DNA of 64,000 nucleotides from NCBI GenBank assembly GCA_964552955.1, contig CAZKIU010000016.1:1-64000 (forward strand). The letters run 5' to 3'. Positions 44,185 through 51,245 of this stretch are shown here, piece after piece; position 1 is the first letter of the stretch, and each line of letters starts with the position of its first letter. The position numbers and the translations under genes are program-made. The notes below the pieces were generated by a model, which saw nothing but the letters and a program-made list of their open reading frames with translations, made no database searches and was not told the DNA's origin. The stretch comes from UBA1413 sp964552955 (GTDB lineage Bacteria; Bacteroidota; Bacteroidia; Bacteroidales; Prolixibacteraceae).

Positions 44185-45123
44185 ATCCTCTCCCCTGATA
44201 ATCCTCATTCCCAGAGGGATAATCGAAAAGGAAAATGGCGAATGGCCGAGTGATTCGCCATCGGCTTCCACCTGTAGTTCAGGCTGTGAATCAATCTGAA
44301 TATTCCGTGTTTTGAAGGAGATGACCTCGGGCAGACGGGTATAGGAGCCATCGAGGAGTTTGAGGATATTGCGCATCACCTTGAACTTCCCGATAGGACG
44401 GATGACTGTCAGGTCAAAGAGGCCATCGTCGGCCACGGCCAGGGGAGCCTGTTTCATACCTCCGCCATTGTACTGGCCGATGGCTACAGACATGCTGAAG
44501 ACCTCGGGCTCGATGGTCTGGTCATCGGTGGTAATGGTGGTGTGGGTGGTTTTAAAAGAGAAGAGACTGGCGAAGATATGCACGAAATAGGAAAGGGGGT
44601 TGCCTTTGCCCAGTTCCTTGTCGCGGTTGGCTTTTTCCAGCACCATGGCATCGAAGCCCATGCCCGCGATATTCACGAAGTAACGTTGGGCCGTTCCCCC
44701 GTCGTGGTGGTGATACCTGAGCAGGCCCACATCCTGGACAAAGATCTGGTGGCGCACGATCAATGCGATAGCCTTTCTGTAGTCATTGGGAATCCCGAAC
44801 ATCCGGCACCAGTCGTTGCCTGTGCCTACAGGAATCATGCCCAGGAGAATTGTGGAAGGATCAGCATGATGCTGGGTAAAAATGCCGTTCACCACTTCGT
44901 TGAGGGTTCCATCGCCTCCGACGACGATGAACTTACGGAAACCCGCCTGGATATATTTCCGCGTGAGCTCGATGGCATGGCCCCGGTGGCGGGTGAAAAA
45001 ACTCATGTAATCCAGTCCGGCCTCAGCCATTAAACCGGTGATTCTTTTCCAGTCCTGCTTGCCTTTTTGTTTTCCCGCGTTGGGGTTGACAATGATAAAC
45101 CACTTTTCGGAAGTCTGCGCCAT
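44170..45123 (-). CDS. Diacylglycerol/lipid kinase family protein (YegS/BmrU-like)
   Basis: This 317-residue cytosolic kinase probably works at the membrane face and phosphorylates a lipid alcohol. FIIVNPNAGKQKGKQDW starts the catalytic domain, the nucleotide motif VVGGDGTLNEVVNG is at about 67-80, and LGMIPVGTGNDWCRMFGIP follows. The C-terminal beta-sandwich has MSVAIGQYNGGGMKQAPLA and DGLFDLTVI. The very end (EDSSVK) is encoded by the last unit of the 21-bp array. It is downstream of, and probably co-transcribed with, the NahK-like gene (34 bp). Confidence 0.92.
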   Translation of the reverse strand: MAQTSEKWFIIVNPNAGKQKGKQDWKRITGLMAEAGLDYMSFFTRHRGHAIELTRKYIQAGFRKFIVVGGDGTLNEVVNGIFTQHHADPSTILLGMIPVGTGNDWCRMFGIPNDYRKAIALIVRHQIFVQDVGLLRYHHHDGGTAQRYFVNIAGMGFDAMVLEKANRDKELGKGNPLSYFVHIFASLFSFKTTHTTITTDDQTIEPEVFSMSVAIGQYNGGGMKQAPLAVADDGLFDLTVIRPIGKFKVMRNILKLLDGSYTRLPEVISFKTRNIQIDSQPELQVEADGESLGHSPFSFSIIPLGMRIIRGEDSSVK

Positions 45124-45157
45124 GTTACCTGATTAACCGTTGATCCCGCATACAGTG

Positions 45158-46243
45158 TCAGCCCGTTATTTTCTGCATGAATTCATAGTTCTCATCCATC
45201 ACCTCCAGGTAACGGAACTGGGCCAGACTCCTGACCTTATTATGGCCGGGATAAGCCGTTTTGTAGTAGGTATCCCCGTTGAGGTAATCGGCCAGGAAGC
45301 GGATGGTCTGTTCCCACACCATATAGCGGCAGCCGAAAGCCAGGTGGCTACGTTCCTCCTGCGTCAGGAAATTACCGCTCCCGGCAAGGTAGCCTTCGGC
45401 AAAAGCCGCATAGTACTCCCGGTTAAAGCCGATTTTCGTCAGGTCCGGTTCATCTTCCGGGGCGGTGTTGCCCAGGGTACGGATGGCATCCCCGAAATCA
45501 AAGAGTGCCGATCCGGGCATGACGGTATCCAGGTCGATGATGCAGAGGATCTCCCCGTTTTCATCGAAGAGGACATTGTTGATTTTGGTATCGTTATGGG
45601 TGATACGCAGGGGAAGGGTCCCTGCATCGAGCCACTCCTGGAGAAGGGTCATCTCTCCGGCCATCGCCAGAAGCCGGTCGATATAGGGTCTCATTTCGGC
45701 CACCCGGCCCGCCAGATCCTGGTTGATCGCTTCCTTGAACTGTTGCAGGCGTCCTTTGCCGTTGTGAAAGCCGGGAATGGTCTCTATCAGCAGTACCCCG
45801 GGAAGATCAGCCAGTTGCCGCTGGAAATGGCCGAAAGCCTTGCCTGCACTGAAAGCCTGAGCAGGGTCTGTCACCTCTTCGATCCCCTGGCTCCCCCTGA
45901 CAAAGAGAAAAAGGGTCCAGAAGTTGCCCTCCTCATCGTTGACAAAATAACGGCCATCGGGCGCCGGAATATAATGCATCACCTTCCGGTCGATCTCGGG
46001 TTCCCCGGCGGCCATCAGCTTCTTCCGGATATGACCCGTCACCTTGACGATATTGTCCATCATACCCTCCACATTCTTGAAGATCAGATGGTTCTTCCTT
46101 TGCAGGATCAGGTCGGGAACCCGCTCGGGAGTAGTAATCAGGAAGGTATCATTGATATGGCCGTGGCCAAAAGGTTTCCATGAGGTCATCGGTACTTCCA
46201 TGCCAAAACGACCAAGGAGATCTAAGATTTTAGTTTCGTTCAT
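45158..46243 (-). CDS. Aminoglycoside-phosphotransferase-fold sugar kinase (NahK-like)
   Basis: The protein has 361 residues and a eukaryotic-like kinase fold. GHGHINDTFLI near residues 26-36 is the nucleotide loop. ITHNDTKINNVLFDENG (about 213-229) is the catalytic loop with its Asp. CIIDLDTVMPGSALFDFGDAIR (about 232-253) holds the metal-binding Asp. This pattern is close to bifidobacterial N-acetylhexosamine 1-kinase. It lies beside a sugar nucleotidyltransferase gene on the same strand, which fits anomeric sugar phosphorylation followed by NDP-sugar formation. The substrate is inferred, not shown. A short repeat array lies between the two genes. Confidence 0.78.
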   Translation of the reverse strand: MNETKILDLLGRFGMEVPMTSWKPFGHGHINDTFLITTPERVPDLILQRKNHLIFKNVEGMMDNIVKVTGHIRKKLMAAGEPEIDRKVMHYIPAPDGRYFVNDEEGNFWTLFLFVRGSQGIEEVTDPAQAFSAGKAFGHFQRQLADLPGVLLIETIPGFHNGKGRLQQFKEAINQDLAGRVAEMRPYIDRLLAMAGEMTLLQEWLDAGTLPLRITHNDTKINNVLFDENGEILCIIDLDTVMPGSALFDFGDAIRTLGNTAPEDEPDLTKIGFNREYYAAFAEGYLAGSGNFLTQEERSHLAFGCRYMVWEQTIRFLADYLNGDTYYKTAYPGHNKVRSLAQFRYLEVMDENYEFMQKITG

Positions 46244-46363
46244 ACGTTAGTTTTTATCTGAAAGGAGGACCGGAGTCGTCCCTCAGGTCCGATACATTTA
46301 TAATTATATTTTTCCATTCGCAACCCAGGGCCCCGTGAGCAGTCCGGCCCGGCAGGTCTGACG

Positions 46364-46453
46364 GATCAGGAGCAAGGAGCCCTGAAGGTCAGGCGCAAGG
46401 AGCAAGGTGTCCTGAAGGTCAGGAACAAGGAGCCCTGAAGGTCAGTAGGTCAG
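46364..46453. repeat. Degenerate 23-30 bp tandem repeat between the nucleotidyltransferase and the sugar kinase
   Basis: Three units (46364-46387, 46388-46417 and 46418-46440) share G(A)TCAGG, CAAGGAG and CCTGAAG. A partial unit follows to 46453, next to the nucleotidyltransferase stop (46458). The 30-nt unit has an extra internal AAGGAGC. It lies between co-directional genes. Confidence 0.7.
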
Positions 46454-46457
46454 TGTT

Positions 46458-47354
46458 TTACCACAAGACCGGAGGATACTCTCCGGAAGCGACCAGTGCC
46501 CTGATTTGCTCCTGGGCCATGGGTTTATCTTCGCGGTAGGTCACGCCAAACCAGGGAGAGTCACAGGAGAGTACTTTCGTGGATATCCTTTTATTGAGGA
46601 TGTTTTCGTTGATCAGCAGGGGAATGAAATATTCCGATTTGGGTTCGTCACCCTTTTCCTGGAGAAAGCGGGTGAATCCTTCGTGGAGCAACCCGAAAAC
46701 AGGGGGTTTCAGTCCCCAGAAGTTCATGCTGACAGGAGTATCCTCCTCCAGGGGGAAGCGTCCTTCAGGTTCATAGAAGTGAATACCGTCGGGGTCGCGC
46801 TGTATTTTCGTCCGTTCGACCACCCCGGTGAGGTATCCCTGTTCATCGGAGATGCAAACGCCCCGGCTGACGGAGCCGTATTCGGAGAGGGTATTGCTGA
46901 CCCGGTAACCGATCATGGCATATTCCGATGCATCGGTTGAGTTTTCGAGGAAGCGGGCCATCACCTCATAAGCCTGGCGGCCATAGAAGTCGTCGGCATT
47001 GATGACGGCAAAGGGTTCATGGACCAGTCCATCGGCCATCCAAACGGCATGAGCGGTTCCCCAGGGTTTTTCGCGGGTAGGGTTCAGGGAGAACTCTGCG
47101 GGGATTTTGTCTAGCGACTGGTAGGCATAGTCAAAGGCGATTTTACCGGTCAGGCGGGGCTCAAAGCGGGCCTTGAACTGGTCGGCAAAGTCAGTACGAA
47201 TAATAAAAACCACCTTTCCGAAGCCGGCGCGGATGGCATCATAAAGGGAGTAATCGATAATGGCCTCACCATTGGGGCCGATTTCGTCGAGCTGCTTGAG
47301 CCCGCCGTAGCGGCTGCCCATGCCGGCGGCCAGGATGACAAGGGTGGGTTTCAT
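46458..47354 (-). CDS. NDP-sugar nucleotidyltransferase family protein
   Basis: This cytosolic protein is 298 residues from ATG 47354 (MKPTLVILAAGMGSRYGGLKQLDEIGP); the frame extends upstream only to a TTG at 47438. The G-x-G-x-R nucleotide loop (AAGMGSRYGGLKQ) and AVINADDFYGRQAY (about 115-128, metal-binding Asp pair) are clear. The family includes UTP- and GTP-dependent sugar pyrophosphorylases. It probably acts after the NahK-like kinase encoded downstream. Confidence 0.85.
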   Translation of the reverse strand: MKPTLVILAAGMGSRYGGLKQLDEIGPNGEAIIDYSLYDAIRAGFGKVVFIIRTDFADQFKARFEPRLTGKIAFDYAYQSLDKIPAEFSLNPTREKPWGTAHAVWMADGLVHEPFAVINADDFYGRQAYEVMARFLENSTDASEYAMIGYRVSNTLSEYGSVSRGVCISDEQGYLTGVVERTKIQRDPDGIHFYEPEGRFPLEEDTPVSMNFWGLKPPVFGLLHEGFTRFLQEKGDEPKSEYFIPLLINENILNKRISTKVLSCDSPWFGVTYREDKPMAQEQIRALVASGEYPPVLW

Positions 47355-47536
47355 AACGGTCTGTTTTAAGGAAGTTCTGATTTTCTGGCGAATATAGTTT
47401 TTTTTTAACGATCGGCCCAAGTTGGAAAAAATTTTCAAAAGTCACCTCCACCTTTATAAAATAAGCCCTATTAAACCGGCGGGAGCTGGGTGTCCATCCG
47501 GGATGCCCAAAGGAGGAGGAGGTGCAGGAGCACAGG

Positions 47537-48073
47537 CTACTCTTCGCTGCCGGTGGCCTCCTGCTGATACCAGGAGGCATATTTCCCATAGGAGGCAGCG
47601 ATCCGTTTCACCTCGCCTTCGAGGAGGTCGGGACTGATGTCCTTGACTTTTTTGGCGGGTACGCCGGCCCACACTGTGCCTCCCGGGATGAGGGTTCCTT
47701 TGGTAACGACGGCTCCCGCGGCAATGATGGAGTTGCTTTCCACCACGACATCATCGAGGATCACCGCTCCGATGCCTACCATGACATTGTCATGAAGGGT
47801 ACAGCCATGGACCACCGCCTGATGAGCAATGGTTACATTGCTGCCAATATGAGTGGGGGACTTCCGGTAGGTGGCGTGGATCACCGCATTGTCCTGGATG
47901 TTGGTATTGTTGCCAATAGTAATGGAGTGGACATCTCCGCGGATGACCGCCCCGTACCACACACTGCAATCGTCACCCATCACCACATCACCAATAATGA
48001 CGGCCGTTTCGGCCAGAAAACAATGGTTGCCGATCTGCGGAACCTTTCCCGGAAGGGGTCTGATTAATGCCAT
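47537..48073 (-). CDS. Gamma carbonic anhydrase family protein
   Basis: This 178-residue left-handed beta-helix protein has hexapeptide repeats through the middle (IIGDVVMGDDCSVWYGAVIRGD, VTIAHQAVVHGCTLHDNVMVGIGA). The three metal-binding histidines are in the HATYRKSPTH, IAHQAVVHGC segment. It is close to YrdA/PaaY proteins, which bind zinc or iron and may hydrate CO2 or act as thioesterase partners. Activity is not certain, since many members are inactive as anhydrases. It has a good -7 box at 48100-48107 and is divergent from korA. Confidence 0.92.
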   Translation of the reverse strand: MALIRPLPGKVPQIGNHCFLAETAVIIGDVVMGDDCSVWYGAVIRGDVHSITIGNNTNIQDNAVIHATYRKSPTHIGSNVTIAHQAVVHGCTLHDNVMVGIGAVILDDVVVESNSIIAAGAVVTKGTLIPGGTVWAGVPAKKVKDISPDLLEGEVKRIAASYGKYASWYQQEATGSEE

Positions 48074-48099
48074 AACTACTCTGTTTTTATTATTCCGGA

Positions 48100-48107
48100 C
48101 AAATATA
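48100..48107 (-). promoter_or_regulatory. Bacteroidota-type -7 box upstream of the gamma carbonic anhydrase
   Basis: The minus strand reads TATATTTG, an exact TAnnTTTG match, 26 bp before the start codon. There is no strong -33 element. Confidence 0.45.
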
Positions 48108-48185
48108 CAAAACCCTAAAGAATAACTTTAATCAGGGTGGACATTACAAATATTGGTTATTTTTACGCCGTTTAAATCCACATTC

Positions 48186-50024
48186 ATGAAGGAAACAAAA
48201 GTCATTGAACTGGATGAGGTGGCCATCCGGTTTTCAGGGGATTCCGGTGACGGGATGCAACTCACAGGAACCCTTTTTTCAGATGCTTCGGCCCTTCTGG
48301 GCAATGATATAGCCACTTTCCCTGATTATCCGGCGGAAATCAGGGCCCCACAGGGGACGGTTGGAGGAGTCTCAGGATTTCAGGTGCAGTTTGGCAAAAA
48401 AGAGATCAACACCCCGGGTGACTTTGCCCATGTTCTGGTGGCCATGAACCCGGCTGCGGTCAAAGCCAATGCCAAATTCATGAAACCTGGAGGAACTATC
48501 ATTTATGATGAAGACACCTTCGACGAAAAGCACTTCCAGAAAGCAGGCTTTACCACCAATGATCCCTTTGCGGAACTCAACCTGATCGATTACACGAAGA
48601 TAGGGGTGCCGGTAACGAGCATGACCCAGGAGAGCCTGAAGGATATGGGACTTGACAACAAGAGCATCCTGCGCAGCAAGAATATGTTTGCGCTCGGACT
48701 GGTATGCTGGATGTTTGACCGGCCGCTCGATTACATTGAAGAGTATATCCATGCGAAATTCAGCCGGAAACCGTTGGTGGTGGAATCCAACCTGCGGGTG
48801 TTGCATGCGGGTTACAACTACGGGATGAACCTGCAGCATATGACGCCTCAATATGTGGTGCATCCGGCCAGGATTGAGCCGGGGCTCTACCGCAATATCA
48901 ACGGGAACCAGGCCACCGCCTGGGGGCTGTTGGCTGCCGCCGAGAAGTCGGACCGGCCTTTATTTGCCGGCTCCTACCCCATCACGCCCGCCACGGAGAT
49001 CCTGCAGGTCCTGGCAGAACGCAAAGACCTGGGCGCCAAAACTTTCCAGGCTGAAGACGAGATTGCGGGGATCACCACCGCCCTGGGAGCCTCCTTTGCC
49101 GGCCATCTGGCGGTGACGACCACCTCCGGGCCAGGGTTTGCCCTGAAGTCGGAGGCGATAGGGCTGGCCGTGATGGCTGAGCTTCCGCTGGTCGTGGTCA
49201 ACGTGCAACGGGGAGGCCCCTCCACCGGGTTGCCCACCAAGACCGAACAGTCCGACCTGCTACAGGCCCTCTACGGGCGCAACGGGGAGAGCCCTGCCGT
49301 GGTGCTGGCCGCCAGCACCCCCTCCGATTGTTTCTGGTTCGCCTTCATGGCCGCCAAAATAGCCCTCGAGAGGATGGTCCCGGTGATCCTGCTCACCGAT
49401 GGGTTTCTGGGCAACGGCAGTGAACCGTGGAAAGTGCCATCCATGGCTGAGCTTCCGGAGATCACACCCCGTATCGCCCTCAACAGGGAGGAGTACCAGC
49501 CCTACCGGCGTGACCCCAAGACTTACGCCCGCTTCTGGGCCTGGCCCGGCATGGAAGGATTCGCGCACCGCATCGGCGGCCTCGAGAAGAATATCTCCGG
49601 TAATGTGAGCCACGATCCCGACAACCACCAGAAGAACTGCGAAATCAGGGAAGCCAAGGTACAGAAGGTTGTCGATCTGGTGCCCGACCTGGAAGTCTGT
49701 GGCGACCCGGAAGGAGACCTCCTGCTGGTCAGCTGGGGAGGAACCTTCGGCCATACCATCAATACCGTCAGGGAACTGCGCAAAAAGGGTAAGAAGGTGA
49801 GCCTGGCCCATTTCAACTATATCAAGCCGCTGCCCGCCAATACCGCCGAAGTATTCAGCAAATTCAAAAAAATTCTGGTCTGCGAAATCAACCTGGGACA
49901 ATTCGTGGCCTACCTGCGTGATAAGGTACCCGGAATGGCCTATTACCAGTACAACAAGGTCAAAGGGTTGCCCTTTACGGTGCAGGAACTGGAAGAAGCA
50001 GTCATTAAACATCTGGAGGCTTAA
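48186..50024 (+). CDS. korA: 2-oxoglutarate:ferredoxin oxidoreductase, fused gamma-alpha subunit
   Basis: This is the large subunit of a CoA-dependent 2-oxoacid:ferredoxin oxidoreductase in the reductive or oxidative TCA step. It has 612 residues from ATG 48186; a TTG lies in frame upstream. The gamma domain (about 10-190: RFSGDSGDGMQLTGTLF, PDYPAEIRAPQGTVGGVSGFQ) precedes the alpha pyrimidine-binding domain (about 225-600: SYPITPATEILQVLA, QAEDEIAG, TTTSGPGFALKSEA, VVNVQRGGPSTGLPTKTEQSD). This fusion is normal for Bacteroidota. korB follows 3 bp later. Confidence 0.94.
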   Translation: MKETKVIELDEVAIRFSGDSGDGMQLTGTLFSDASALLGNDIATFPDYPAEIRAPQGTVGGVSGFQVQFGKKEINTPGDFAHVLVAMNPAAVKANAKFMKPGGTIIYDEDTFDEKHFQKAGFTTNDPFAELNLIDYTKIGVPVTSMTQESLKDMGLDNKSILRSKNMFALGLVCWMFDRPLDYIEEYIHAKFSRKPLVVESNLRVLHAGYNYGMNLQHMTPQYVVHPARIEPGLYRNINGNQATAWGLLAAAEKSDRPLFAGSYPITPATEILQVLAERKDLGAKTFQAEDEIAGITTALGASFAGHLAVTTTSGPGFALKSEAIGLAVMAELPLVVVNVQRGGPSTGLPTKTEQSDLLQALYGRNGESPAVVLAASTPSDCFWFAFMAAKIALERMVPVILLTDGFLGNGSEPWKVPSMAELPEITPRIALNREEYQPYRRDPKTYARFWAWPGMEGFAHRIGGLEKNISGNVSHDPDNHQKNCEIREAKVQKVVDLVPDLEVCGDPEGDLLLVSWGGTFGHTINTVRELRKKGKKVSLAHFNYIKPLPANTAEVFSKFKKILVCEINLGQFVAYLRDKVPGMAYYQYNKVKGLPFTVQELEEAVIKHLEA

Positions 50025-50027
50025 ATC

Positions 50028-51095
50028 ATGAGTGAGTTAAAGTATACCGTCAAGGATTTCAAGAGTGAGAATGAAGTACGCTGGTGCCCGGGATGTGGTG
50101 ATTATGCCATCATGAATGGGATTCAGCGGGTGATGGCTGAAATGGGTGTGGACCACAAGGACTATGCGGTGATCTCGGGTATCGGCTGCAGTTCGCGCTT
50201 TCCTTATTATATGAGCACCTACGGGTTTCATACCATCCATGGCAGGGCGACCGCCGTGGCCTCAGGAGTGAAGTGTGCCAATCCTTCCCTGAATGTTTGG
50301 GTCATCACCGGCGATGGCGATGCCATGGCCATCGGGGGCAACCATTTCATCCATCTGGTGCGGCGCAATATCAACCTGAATGTGATCGTCTTCAACAATA
50401 AAATATACGGACTGACCAAAGGGCAGTATTCGCCCACTACCGACCGGGGGTTTAAAACCAAGACATCTCCCTACGGAACCATTGAGGATTCATTTGTGCC
50501 CGGGCAGTTGGTGATCGGCGCAGGGGGTTCCTTTTATGCCCGGACCATCGACACCAACCTGAAGATGAGCCAGGAGGTCTACCAGGCGGCCGCTCTTCAC
50601 CAGGGAACTTCCATCGTGGAGGTCCTCCAGAACTGTGTCATCTTCAACAACGGGGTGCATGAGCAGATCACCGACCCGGCCTTCCGCCAGGAACGGCAGT
50701 TGATGCTCCGGCACGGGGAACCCATGCTCTTCGGCGAAGATAACCGCAAGGGGCTGATATTTGAAAAAGGAAAGCTCAAGGTGGTAACCATCGGCGAAAA
50801 TGGGGTCACCCTTGACAATATTCTGGTTCACGATGCCGAAGATCCCGATCCCGGTCTCCACCTGGCCCTGATCAACATGAAGCTTCCGGCATTCCCGGTG
50901 GCTTTCGGTGTCATCCGCAGCGTTAAGGCTCCCGTCTACGACCAGGAGATGGAGCTCCAGATCGCCGGGGTGAAGAAGAACAGCAAAATCACCTGCATGG
51001 ATGACTTGCTCCGGTCGGGCAACACCTGGGAGGTGAAGGAGAACGGTTTTGAACCCGGCCCGGAGGGATGCCCCGGCCGTAGTGCGATCCTCTGA
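50028..51095 (+). CDS. korB: 2-oxoglutarate:ferredoxin oxidoreductase, beta subunit
   Basis: This 355-residue subunit binds thiamine diphosphate and a 4Fe-4S cluster. The N-terminal EVRWCPGCGDYAIMN carries Cys20 and Cys23. ISGIGCSSRFPYYM and the ThDP motif region VITGDGDAMAIGGNHFIHL follow, then NNKIYGLTKGQYSPTT. It pairs with korA (3-bp spacing). Pyruvate or another 2-oxoacid as substrate cannot be ruled out by sequence reading, but the TKGQYSPTT loop and gene order favour 2-oxoglutarate. A strong terminator follows at 51181-51213. Confidence 0.94.
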   Translation: MSELKYTVKDFKSENEVRWCPGCGDYAIMNGIQRVMAEMGVDHKDYAVISGIGCSSRFPYYMSTYGFHTIHGRATAVASGVKCANPSLNVWVITGDGDAMAIGGNHFIHLVRRNINLNVIVFNNKIYGLTKGQYSPTTDRGFKTKTSPYGTIEDSFVPGQLVIGAGGSFYARTIDTNLKMSQEVYQAAALHQGTSIVEVLQNCVIFNNGVHEQITDPAFRQERQLMLRHGEPMLFGEDNRKGLIFEKGKLKVVTIGENGVTLDNILVHDAEDPDPGLHLALINMKLPAFPVAFGVIRSVKAPVYDQEMELQIAGVKKNSKITCMDDLLRSGNTWEVKENGFEPGPEGCPGRSAIL

Positions 51096-51180
51096 CCTGG
51101 TCATCAGGGGCCTCCCTCTGATTTTCCGGATGCTTTCCTGCACATCCCCCCAACAAAGCACCTGTAATAGGAATCTGACC

Positions 51181-51213
51181 AAAAAAAACCCTGCCTGCCG
51201 GGCAGGGTTTTTT
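51181..51213 (+). terminator. Rho-independent terminator after korB
   Basis: A 10-bp stem (AAACCCTGCC with GGCAGGGTTT) around TGCCG is flanked by A and T runs, so it could work in both directions. It lies 33 bp before the next start codon and separates korAB from the receiver/ATP-grasp gene. Confidence 0.85.
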
Positions 51214-51245
51214 ATTTATTGCTATTTTTCACCCAAAATGGAAGT

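Noticed and set aside
44090..44299. 69-codon frame across the 21-bp array
   Set aside because: It consists of translated repeat units and then the antisense of the lipid kinase.
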